From: Blumeriella jaapii
Taxonomy: Eukaryota; Ascomycota; Leotiomycetes; Helotiales; Drepanopezizaceae
Direction: 5' to 3'
DNA: 64,000 nucleotides
Assembly: GCA_009599575.1 (NCBI GenBank)
Contig: VWND01000016.1
Coordinates: 186,001 to 250,000, forward strand
The notes under the pieces were generated by a model. That model did not search any database, had not been told where the DNA came from, and saw only the letters and a list, made by a program, of their open reading frames with translations. Made by a program: the position numbers and the translations under genes. Numbering within the stretch: the first letter of the stretch is position 1; every line of letters begins with the position of its first letter. Of the stretch, positions 43,863 to 54,326 are shown piece by piece.

Positions 43863-44770
43863 GGTGCTTGGTGGTCTGGATATCGAGTGCTTCCTTCGTA
43901 GACTGAGTGGGGAGAGAGGAAAGGTGTAGGTCCAGAATAACTATCAGACTTCACGTTCGGGACTTATGAGACTCCGCTCTCCCCAAAACCAGCTTATATG
44001 CTTGATAAGGTAGCCACTTGAGCACGAGCTGCGAGCATGCCCGGCATTAATCAGATGCGTGAGGGGGCGAGAAGAGGGGCCGCAGAGGATGGTCAAGTTA
44101 GAGAGATACGAGGACACTTGTCCCACGCTTTGCTGTTTCGGCATGACCTTATGCAAGCTCTATTGACGCATACCGGGCAGCGTCAATGGCGTGAAGCCAT
44201 ACCCAGATCTCATTGGCATGCAACGTTGCTTGTGTTGACTTGCTGCTGTCGTACGGCGGGAGGACGCAGGATCCCGACAGGTCCACGTGAAAGCCGAGCG
44301 CGGGCGTACGGGACCCAGGTCCGAAGGATACCATAGTAAGTACTGTCATGTACGTCAAAGGGCCCAGCAAAGCAAGTACGCTGTCACGTTTCGACGAGAA
44401 TTCGGCACTTGTAATGCACATGTACTGTACGTAGTACAGTCCGAGGCGGTCGATTGTGTACTTTCGCACCTTCGTCGGAGAAACAAGCGAGCCGGCGTCG
44501 CTTAAATCCCAGCCCGCCACCTCTAGCCGGTCTTGACGGCCCGAGATGTCTCTTGGGCCAACGCCAACGCCACGACAGAAGCAACGCAACAACACATCGC
44601 ATCTGACCACTGAAATGGCATCTCGTCGGCAGCTCACAGGGGCACGGGATGCTAGCCGCGGAGTTTTCTGGTCGACGGTCCGATGTTGAAGATCGACTTT
44701 CCTGCATCTCGAATGCTTCTGCACACGCGAACTCTCTTGCTGTTCGACGGCCGAGATAGATACACATACA
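43863..44770. promoter_or_regulatory. Shared divergent promoter of the oxygenase pair
   Basis: 908 bp between two outward-facing oxidative genes. It includes GTACTGTACGTAGTACAG at about 44423-44440, close to the palindromic form of the ACTGT motif. No known activator site (for example a spaced CGG pair) was clear by eye. Confidence 0.45.
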
Positions 44771-46383
44771 ATGGGAAGCATCGAGAAAGAACCGGCATTG
44801 CTCAAAGTCGCCATCGTCGGGACAGGCATCGCGGGACTCACGGCAGCCATCGCCCTCGGAAAACACCCGCAGATCAGTGTTGACTTGTACGAAAAGGCCA
44901 CCGAGTTGAAGGAGATCGGCGCCAGCATCACACTGGGACCCAAGTGAGTGTGCTAGGATCGCGAGCGTTCGTGGGAATGCATGTCACGCTTCCGACAGAA
45001 CGTGTGGAAAGGAAGATTCTGACACGAGAGCATCCCAGTGGTCTGAGGACGCTGCAAAGACTCGGGCTCGAAGACTGTATCAGCGACCAGGTGGGCTACC
45101 GCGGACCGAACCCCGTGTCGCGATTCTACCGTCACTGGAAGACGAACGAGATCATCGGCGAGGACTTCTACGAGGACGTCTCGGAGCCGCTGCACTACAC
45201 GGCGCGATTCCACCGCGGACACCTGCAGCAGGCCTTGCTGAAGCACGTTCCCCGCGACATCATACACCTGAGGAAGAAGATCGTGTCGGCGAGTGTGGAC
45301 CCTCGCCATCATGTGCGGATGGAGTTCCAGGACGGCTCGACTGCCACGGCCGATCTTTTGATCGGAGCCGACGGGATCCGCTCTGTATGTATGCCTGTCA
45401 TTCTCCTCAATTTCACAAGAAGGTAGGTAAGTAGGTCAATGAGGAGAGAGAGCGCTGACGAAGCGTTATCAAGGGTGTCAGGACAGCTTTCGCGCCCGAA
45501 TTTGAGCTGGAGTGGAGCGGCCACACGGCGTTCCGCGGCATCTTCGACGCCTCGCTCGTCGAAGGCATCGAAGGCGTACCGCTCGACTCCACGCACTGGT
45601 GGGGACCAGACACGAACTTCTTCGCCACGCGACTCGCGCGCGACCTGTTCACGGTGCAAGGCGGCATCTATGCCGACCCGCAAGACCCCGTCGCCATCGC
45701 CCAGTTTCGGGACGGCGCGCCCTGGGACCAGGAAGCAAACGTCAAGCTGCTAAGGGAGAAATACGCCGTAAGCGCGCTCCCCCTTCACGAATTGGGCGAG
45801 AGGGCGCCCATTGGAATGGAGCTCAGAGCAGCCCCGAAGCGAACTGAAAGCGAATTGAATTGAGCTGACCACGGGTTTCGTCTCTCAGGGTTGGCACCCC
45901 ATCGTCAAGGCCCTCGCAGACGTCACGCCCGACATCCGCTACTACCCTAACTACTTTTGCGCCTCCTCGCTGCCGACCTGGATCTTTGGCGACGGCCGCG
46001 TCACGCTGATCGGCGACGCGGCACACGCACACGGCGGTGCCTTTGCCACGGGCGGCTCCCTCGCCATCGACGACGCGTACGCGCTCTCCCTCGCCCTCGC
46101 CACCGCATTTCCCCCGTCGGACGCGCCCGAGGCGCCATCGTCGAGGGACCTCCAGCGAGCGCTGCAGCTCTACGAGGCCACGCGGCGGCCGCATGCGGTG
46201 AAGCTGCTTCGGGTCGTGCACGCGAACAACGAGATGAAGACGCGGAAGATCGTGGCCGAGACGTGGGAGACGGATGAGGAGCTGAGGGCGAGGGCGAAGA
46301 GGGGCTCCGGCACCACTTGGTTGCACGAGCATGATGTCGTGAGGGCGTTTGAGGAGGTGCTTGCTGCTGTGCCGAAGGGGTAG
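44771..46383 (+). CDS. FAD-dependent aromatic monooxygenase (salicylate hydroxylase-like)
   Basis: Exons are 44771-44943, 45039-45384, 45474-45767 and 45889-46383; introns are 95, 89 and 121 bp. The product is 435 residues. The three FAD signatures are in order: GxGxxG in VAIVGTGIAGLTAAIAL, the DG motif in LLIGADGIRS, and the GD motif in LIGDAAHAHGG followed by the conserved AIDDAYALSLAL helix. Other family marks are LGPNGLRTLQRLGL and HRGHLQQALLKHV. Group A flavoprotein monooxygenases hydroxylate phenolic acids or related compounds using NAD(P)H. The substrate is unknown; the divergent 2-oxoglutarate oxygenase is the best clue to a small oxidative module. Confidence 0.9.
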
Positions 46384-46886
46384 ATCTCTTTCGGGTTGGG
46401 GGGGCGGAGCTGACTGAGACTGTGTGGCTGGCTAGGTATCTAGATGCGCGAAATCACATATAGACCTTTTTTTTTGCCTTTGGCTGCCTGCCATACCATG
46501 CCATGCCATACCATGCCGACCGTACTTAGGTCGCTCATACTCGCTTAGAAGTGACGATGGGGCGGGCGTGCTCGGAATTCGCTTATGGAACGCGTAAGTA
46601 AACAAAGTTCCATTCCAGGTAGGCAGTCCTCTCCATTGCAGTCGGCTCGCTTAATAAATCTCTCGCTTTTTTCTTTCTGAAGAGGGGAGAAGGAAGAGAG
46701 GGGACAGAAGTACTGATCTTTTCCCTCTTTTTTTTTTCTTTGGGGGGGGTAAGGGGGGGGGGGGGGGGAGGGGGGGGGAGGGGGGGGGGGGGGAGGGGGG
46801 GGGGGGGGGGGGGGGGAGGGGGGGGGAGGGGGGGGGAGGAGGGGGGGGAGGGGGGGAGGGGGGGGAGGGGGGGGAGGGGAGGGGAG

Positions 46887-46917
<31 letters not shown>

Positions 46918-47185
46918 CCTTTCTTTTTTTCTCTACCTTTTTTTTTTTCTTTCTTTCTCCTTGTTCCTTTCTCCTTTCTCTTTTCTCTTCTCTCTCTCCT
47001 TTCTCTCCTTTCTCTCTTAGCTTCCCTTCTTAGATTTCCTGTCGTCGCGAACCGAATCAAAACACCCATCCTTCCCCCCCTGATTTTTCACGTTCATTCT
47101 CTCTCCACTTCACTTCAATGCTACCTACCTACCTACCTACCTACCTACCTACATACCTACATATTGTACCTACAACAAGACGCCA

Positions 47186-47234
<49 letters not shown>

Positions 47235-47955
47235 CTCTCTCCGGTCTGCTCCCGTCCGCCGCACACGCACGCATATGTACTGTACTACATACAGAATGTA
47301 TGTATGTACATATATATACACATATGCAATGTATATATATATATATATATATATTAATACATATTTACATACATATACATACATATATATGTGTGTGTGT
47401 GTATAGGGAAAAGGACGTTGACGTTTCTCCACCCGAAGTTGAATTCAAAACCCTTCTTTTCGTCCGTCCCGCTCACTCACGCGCGCGATGGGTCTCTCTC
47501 TAGCGCGGTTCTTGCGGGGGCTGTTGCCCTTCTTGCTTTTTTTCCTTCTTTCATTCTTTAACATATAGATATGGATATGGATATAAATATGAAAAAATGG
47601 TGCAGACATTCCCACCACACTACAGTATGTACCTAAGCACGCCAATTTGTAGACACAAAAAAATAGAGAGAGAGAGAGAGAGAGAGAAGCGTCGTGCCCA
47701 ACCGGAATGAGTAAGATACGGAGGTAGGCAGATTGCGATTCACCGCCCACGCGGCATGTCGCTGCTCGTGGCTGGTGGATTGCGAGAAGGTGCTGTCGGT
47801 AGGTAGGTATGTAGGTATGTACTGCAGGTAGGTATGTACTGTAGATTTGTGTGTATCTTACACACCACAGCCGAGAATCACGTTACGTGACATTACATTA
47901 GGTACATAAGGTACATAAGGTAGGTGTATAGATAGTAGGGAGCATGGCGTCCCGA
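46384..47955. repeat. Low-complexity spacer: G/T runs and dinucleotide arrays
   Basis: Contains a G-rich tract of 46742-46888 made of GGGGGGGA-type runs, directly followed by a T-rich tract to about 46960; a CTAC array at about 47120-47155; a CT array at about 47190-47231; TA at about 47331-47355; GA at about 47665-47686; and TAGG/GTAC units. No gene. The right end holds the 3' end of the phosphatase gene. Confidence 0.75.
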
Positions 47956-48536
47956 TCACGCCAGATCGTCATCTGCCGGTATCACCTCGCCCGCGCCAGC
48001 CGCATCGGCATCGAGTCCATCCCCCGTACACCACCTCTTCTTCCACGGCCGCGCATCCGGGGGAACCGCATCCTCGGCCGTGGGGTCCTCGTCGACCGCC
48101 GCCGCCGCCGGCGGGTTCTCCCTCGCCTCCCATCGCTGTTTGAGCACCTGGTAGATGTAGTGGAACTGGATCGGCCGGTACACGAGGCCCATCCTCTGGT
48201 CGCGCATCCGCTTCACCATGTCGAAGACCGGGTCGGCGTCCCCGTCGTCGTCGGCGAAGGTGGTCCCACGCACCCTCCTCGAGATCCTGCAGCAGGTGAT
48301 CCAAGGCGATGAATGTCCCCGTCCGACCGACCCCCGCGCTGCAGTGCACGATCCGGGGGGGCAGCGGGCCTGCGGACGCGGCGTCGGCGCCGTGGTGGAG
48401 CTGGCGATCGTCGATCCGGACGCGCGACCTCTGGATCAGCGCTAGCATGGCTTCCGTGTCCTCCCGGGTCTGGGGGATGTCGTGGTCGGGCCAGGCCCGG
48501 AAATGGAAATGGTAGACGGTCCTCTCGCCGCGCTCT

Positions 48537-48568
<32 letters not shown>

Positions 48569-49174
48569 ACCACCGCCGCCCTCCGCCGGCGCCGGCGCCG
48601 GCCCCCCCTTGGACACCTTGAGTTCCCGGACGTCGGTCCCGCGCTCCGTGTGGCAGCTCACGCATTCGACGCTGCCCCAGCCTCCGTCCAAGTGCTTCAC
48701 CTCGCCCACCTGCTGCGGGTAGACGCCGCACCGCTCCCGGCCGCGCTCGAAGGTGGGCGTCAGCATGACGACGATCTCGCCGCGCTCCTGCCAGACCATG
48801 CGCCAGAACAGCGTGGCGCCGAAGTCGGTGTCCTCGGGCCCTTGGGTCGCGATGAAGGTCTCGTCGGGCCGGCCGAGTCTCACGGGCGAGGCGTTGATGT
48901 ACGAGTCGGGCAGGCAGGCCAGCTCGACGCGGTTGTGGGCCCACGGCCTGATGGTGAGGTAGCGGTCCCGGGGCTGGACGGGGGGCTGCTGCTGCGAGAG
49001 CGAGACGGGGGGGTGAGACAGTGTCGAGCCGGGTCTGAGGACGAGGTCTCGCGTATGCTGTTCGAGCCGCGCAAACTTCTTGGCGATGGCGATGAGGGGT
49101 TGTGAGAGGAAGGGCGGCGGCGGCGCGGGGGGTCTTTTGGGAGTTGGGCGGGGGCGGGGGCGCTTGGAGGTCAT
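47956..49174 (-). CDS. Protein tyrosine phosphatase, one frame break
   Basis: Starts at ATG 49174 and ends at TGA 47958-47956; intronless. Classical PTP motifs in order: RYLTIRPWAHNRVEL and the YINAS loop, FIATQGPE, FWRMVWQERGEIVVML, the WPD loop in FRAWPDHDIPQ at about residue 227, and the active-site P-loop HCSAGVGRTGTF at about residues 276-287, then QFHYIYQVLKQRW. A run of about 16 glycines, encoded by a CCG/CCA repeat at about 48538-48582, sits between the SCHTERG strand and the WPD region. Near 48273 the frame shifts between LLQDLEE and VRGTTFADDDGDADPVFDMV; one G too many (GAGGG for GAGG) would explain it and give 405 residues. Sequence error is the simplest view. It dephosphorylates phosphotyrosine; the pathway is unknown. 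Confidence 0.85.
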
Positions 49175-50065
49175 GATGGGAGGTTGAAGGGTTGGTGGGT
49201 GGTGGGTGGTGGGTTGGAGGGTTGGTGGGTTGGTGGGTGGTGGTGGATTCGCAGATCGGAGGGTTCGTGGATTCGTGGATTCGCGGATTGTGGATTCGTG
49301 GATTGGAGAGTTGGTGTATTCGTGAATTGGAGAGGTGGTGGATTCGTGGATCCGTGTATTGGAGGTTTGGTGAATGGAGGTTTGGTGAATTCGTGGTTGG
49401 AGGTTTGATGGGAATTTGGTGAAGATTTCCGCTCACCCATCCCACGCCCGCCGCCCTACGTGCGCCGCGGCCCTGTTTCGCGTCGGGCAAAAGCGGCGCG
49501 AGCCAAGAGCGCCGGATCGTCACGCAACTCACGTCCCTCCGCATCTCCAAGACGAAGCGCCGACGCTTCTCATCTTCTTGTTTTCGCGCACGGCGACACG
49601 TCGCCGTCGCCGTCGCCGTCGCCCTGGCCCGGTTGCCGGGGCCCGGTGCTGCCGCGCGGTCTGGCTGGCTGGCATCTTGTCGGCTGTCTGCCCTCCGGAC
49701 AGCTGAAACGTGCGGCCAAGGCGCGGCAGACCGGCGCCATCCTGCCTGGCCAGGCCTGCCACACTCGCCATGTGCGAGGAACAGCATCGCTGCCGGACAG
49801 GACACCACAGGACAGGACATACCAGACGGGGTCGACTGAAGAGCGCATCCATCAAACTCTCTGTACGCTCCTTGCGCACCGACTCGGCACTGAAGAAAAA
49901 GGGCATGTCGCCGTCTCGCGGCCCGGCTTGCTGGCGAATCTTCTACGTCCCCGAGAGAGAGAATCATCGCCGCGTGCAGCACCAGGTCTCCCAGGTCTCC
50001 CACGTCTACCACGTCTCCAGACCACTGCCCACCGACCGCCAACCGCCGACCACGACGCGCTCACC
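49175..50065. promoter_or_regulatory. Divergent promoter region with a minisatellite
   Basis: 891 bp between the phosphatase and the Kre9-like gene. 49189-49405 is a degenerate array: first GGTTGGTGGGT units, then GGATTCGTGGATTCGCGGATT units. CGTCGCCGTCGCC repeats lie at about 49600-49622. Long open frames on both strands follow from these repeats and are not genes. Confidence 0.55.
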
Positions 50066-50111
50066 ATGAGGCTCTGCGCGTGCGACCGAGTCTGGCTGCA
50101 GCTGCAGCTGT

Positions 50112-50143
<32 letters not shown>

Positions 50144-50882
50144 ACGGCTCCGGCACTCCGCTTCACCCACCCCTCCTTCGCCCGCGTCGAGGCCGGCAGC
50201 TCCGTGAAGGTCAGCTTTGCAGGCGCGTCGGGCCCCGTCGGGTTGGCATTGCAGAGGGCGAGGGCCGATGCCGCGGGGAGCGACGCCGATGCGTATGTGA
50301 TCGCGGGTAAGTCAGCGTCGATTCCCATCGCCGACGGCCCCCTCGCGCGTCCGGTGCTGACAGCGCTCAGGACACGTCGGCGCCTCGTTCCTGACCTGGT
50401 CCCCCCCGCCGACACTGAGCGGCGACGAGTACGTCCTGGTGCTCGAGGATGAAACCTCGGGCGCAACGGTCCGGTCCAATGTCTTCGCCATCGTCGACCG
50501 CGCGGCGGCGGCGCACCCGGCTCCCGTCGAAACGTGAGTGTGCCCTTGAATCGTCGTCGCCGGCGCGGAGCTAACCAGCCACAGTCCCCACATGTCCAGC
50601 GAGCTCAAACCCCGCGGTCCATCACACCCCCACATTTCAACGTCCGCGAAGATACTGGTTGGCGTGGGCTCGGCCTTGATCGTCCTTCTCGTCATTGGTG
50701 GATGTTTCCTGTACTTCAAGTGCTGCCACCGGAAAGAACGGGTGCACGGGAGGGTGCGGTCGAGGGCCGGGGCCGCTGGCACGGAACACCCCCTCGCGGC
50801 CGATGCCGGCGCGCCGCCCTACATGGTGGAGGCGCCTTCGAAGGTGCATGTGAGGGCCAAGGGTCGGTCCGAGGTGGGCTGA
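50066..50882 (+). CDS. Type I membrane protein with Kre9/Knh1-like domain
   Basis: Exons are 50066-50306, 50371-50533 and 50585-50882; introns are 64 and 51 bp. The product is 233 residues. A signal peptide (MRLCACDRVWLQLQLFVVAAA...) leads into a ~100-residue Ig-like domain typical of fungal Kre9/Knh1-like wall proteins: FTHPSFARVEAGSSVKVSF, then SFLTWSPPPTLSGDEYVLVL, then ATVRSNVFAIV. A short stalk, one membrane helix (ILVGVGSALIVLLVIGGCFLYF) with a CKCC-type turn (FKCCHRKER), and a ~55-residue basic cytoplasmic tail follow. Most relatives end in a GPI signal; a true membrane helix with a cytoplasmic tail suggests a sensor-like or anchoring role, which is inference. An alanine run in the signal peptide is encoded by a GCC repeat. 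Confidence 0.8.
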
Positions 50883-53800
50883 GATGGGCGGCGGCGGCCG
50901 GCCCTGATGAGTTTATGGATCTTCGATAGCAATGCATGAGCGCTGCGCTCTCTGCTGCGTGCCATGCGCGCAGCTTCATCCGTGGCCGCTTTCTCTTCTA
51001 CGTGTCTCCTCCGGGTCTGGGGCCACGACGAGCTCGCGCAGCTCTACGCGTGTAGCACATCTTTCAGGACCGCACCTGCTGGATCCCGTGCTAACGTGGC
51101 TTGATCTCTCTCTCTCGCCAGCCGCCGCATTTTCAGGACCGAACCCGATCCTAACAGGATCTTGATCTCTCTCGTCCGTAGTCCAGTCCCGTGCCGTACA
51201 GTAGAGTAGATTACTTGTGGCCGTTTCAGGGCTGAACCTATAGCACTGCACTACTGAACGCGGTACGGTACTGTGCTGTGCTATACTATACTATACTATA
51301 CTAACCCCAGCTTGATGTGGCCCGTCGTCCGCTCCGCCAGTCTCCTCCTCCTCCTCCTCTTCTATGCTTGCTTGCAAGCTCTGTGCTCGAATCCTGTGCT
51401 GTGCTGTGCTGTAATGTACTGTCCTGTCCTGTCCTGTCCTGTCCTGTAATGTAGATCATCATTATCATCATCGTGGTGGTGATGATAATAAACTCAAGTG
51501 AAAAGGGGGGCAGATTAGAGACTTGGGCACTGGCTGGCATTTACAGTATCTTATCTTATTCACTCACTTATTCACTTACTTATTTCTTCACTTATTTCTT
51601 CACTTATTTCTTCACTTATTTCTTCACTTATTTCTTCACTTATTTCTTCACTTATTTCTTCACTTATTTCTTCACTTATTTCTTCACTTATTTCTTCACT
51701 TATTTCTTCACTTATTTCTTCACTTATTTCTTCACTTATTTCTTCACTTATTTCTTCACTTATTTCTCCACTTATTTCTTCACTTATTCACATATTCACA
51801 TATTCACTCATTTATTTATTCACGTTTTTGTGTGTATATCTGTCTGTCTGTTTGTACTCGAGATTGTTACTGCCTGGTTTTACTGATTGATCTTGCGGTA
51901 TGGGTCTTTGCCGCACCACTACCGCGTTGTGGCGATGGCGATGGCGGATTGGGATGCTAGGTATGCTGGTTGGTGGTTGTGTGGGATTCTTTTTTTGATG
52001 CTTTGTTTTTTGGGGTATGTTTTTTGAGTGGTTGTTTGTTACATATTATCTAGGTAGATACCTAGTTATCTGTTTTTCCATCTTTTCATCTTTTCATCTT
52101 TTCATCTTTTCATCTTTTCATCTTTTCATCTTTTCATCTTTTCATCTTTTCATCTTTTCATCTTTTCATCTTTCCATCTTTCCATCTTTCCATCTTTCCA
52201 TCTTTCCATCCATTCATCCATCCATCCATCCATCCACCCACCACGCCTGATGCCAATTTCAATCATGCCATGCCATGCCATGCCATGCCATGCGTTGCGC
52301 TTGCGCTTGCGCTTAAGCTTGGTTAATTGGTGGCTTAGAATCGCGACCCTCTCTCTCCATCAGCAGAGATTCTTCTCTCTTGGTGGTTTTTTTTCCCTTT
52401 CCTTTTCCTCGCTGGGTTGGACTGGGTTGGGACTTACTTGCAGCACAGTACAGCACCCCGTGCCACCAAGTAATGATTTTTTGGGGTGGGGGATTCAGCC
52501 CCCCCCCCGGATGGGAAAGGAAAATTTGCAAAAGGAAAAGAGAGGAGAGGGGGAAGGCAAAAGGGAGAAGAATCGAACTGCTTCCCCGACGCCCCTTCTC
52601 TGGAGGTGAACGCTCTGAGGGCTGCGAGATGGGTAGGTTGGTGGGTTGGTGGGTACTGTGTGTATGTAGGGCAGGTCGGTGTGTGTCACTGGTAATATAC
52701 TGTGATATGATATGGTAGTGTATGTACTGTATGTACTGTATGTACTGTATGTACTGTAAGTACAGTTCCATATCATATGATATACATTATGTACAGTATA
52801 TACAATATGTACAATATGTAGAGTACAATTTGTATGTAGATAGTGAAGCGTAGCCTAAGGTAGGTAGCTGACATCACCTAAGCCGACCCCGTCCCTCCCT
52901 CCCTCCCTCCCAGCCTTGCCTGCGTCTTTTTCTCCAACACGGGACGGGACGGGAGGGGACGGGACGGGCATTACAGTGAAGTGCATACAGTGCAAGAGCT
53001 GTTGGCTATGTACTATACTGTACTGTACTGGATGTACAATAGGTAGGTAGGTAAATAGGTAGGTAAATAGGTAGGTAAATAGGTAGGCCCTTTGGTCGGA
53101 TAGATAGATGGCTAGATGAATGGCTGGCTGGCTGGGATGTGCCGAGGATCTCGACATCACAGTACTGTACAGTGCCTACAGTAAGAAGTGATGGCGAGAT
53201 AGCGTAATAGCGTGATGGCGTATACAGAAAAGCCAGCGCAGGCAGAGCATATACACACACACACACACATACAGTGCAGCCAGCCACTGGCGTTTGTTGT
53301 ATTTATGTATGTATATATGTATGTATATACACATGTATGTACCTATGTATGTATGTATATACGTATGTATACATGTAAGTAAGTAAGGTCAGATGTCAAT
53401 CAAGAAACCGCTCGCTGCCTGCGCCCGAACATACCTACCTACCTACCTAGGTAGGTACCTAGAGAAACGCAGTTTTAACTTTCTTTTCTTAGCAAAGTTT
53501 TTTTTTTTTTTTTTTCTCCTCAACCTTCAAGAAGGTTGGAGTATGTAAGAGGGGAAGAGGGGGAGAGGAAGCCGAGGTAGAGAGAAAGTCTATGTACTGT
53601 AGGTACTGTAGGTAGGTATAGGTATAGGTATGTTATTATGTATGTTATTATGTATGTAAGTGAGAAAAGAGCGCGAGAAGGTTGGTTGATACCTAAGATC
53701 CGTAAATAGGTAGGTAAGGTACCTAGGTAATAATAGAAACCACCATCAAACCGGCGCGATTGGAAAAGACCAAGAAAGCTTCTGATTGGCAAGTTCCGAA

Positions 53801-54291
53801 ATTTCGGGATTCCGTGATATCGCAGCTTTTGTATGTACAGTACCTACCTACTGTACGGTATCTTGACAAGCCCTTCTTTGAAAACGTTCCAACTCTCTCG
53901 TTGACAACATCTTTTCTTTTTTTCTTCTTTTTTTTTCTTCTCGAAACATTTGTTTGTTTGTTTGTTCGTCAGTACACGTCGATACAGCTACCTACCTACC
54001 TAGTTTAGCTTCCCATTGCTCACAGCTGCGCTATTTCCCATCATTCATTCTCTTTCCCCACGTCACGCGTAACCCATCGAGGCAAAGTCCAACGACCGTA
54101 TCCGATAACGCGGATCCTTTCTCGAGAGCGCCATTTTAGACTTTCGAATATCGAGATTTTCGTTTTCAAAGCCTGCTCTTGGTTGTGTCCCTCGTCTTTC
54201 CTCTCGCACCGTTCTTGGGGGAGTGCTGTGGTGTGGTCACGTGAACCGTAGTCGTGTCTGCGTGTGTGCGTATTCGTAAGAGAAAAGAAGA

Positions 54292-54326
<35 letters not shown>

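Noticed and set aside
46545..47069. Minus-strand frame with Pro- and Lys-runs
   Set aside because: Translation of the G-run and T-run tract.
48213..50042. Minus-strand frame of 609 codons through the phosphatase and its promoter
   Set aside because: It reads the phosphatase in the wrong frame and then runs through minisatellites; the PTP motifs lie in another frame.
50371..50452. Frame break in the C-run of the Kre9-like gene
   Set aside because: On re-reading, the seven Cs at 50401-50407 keep the frame (WSPPPTLSG); the gene is intact.
51473..51960. Frames with TYFF or LFLH repeats
   Set aside because: Translation of the 12-bp array; not a gene.
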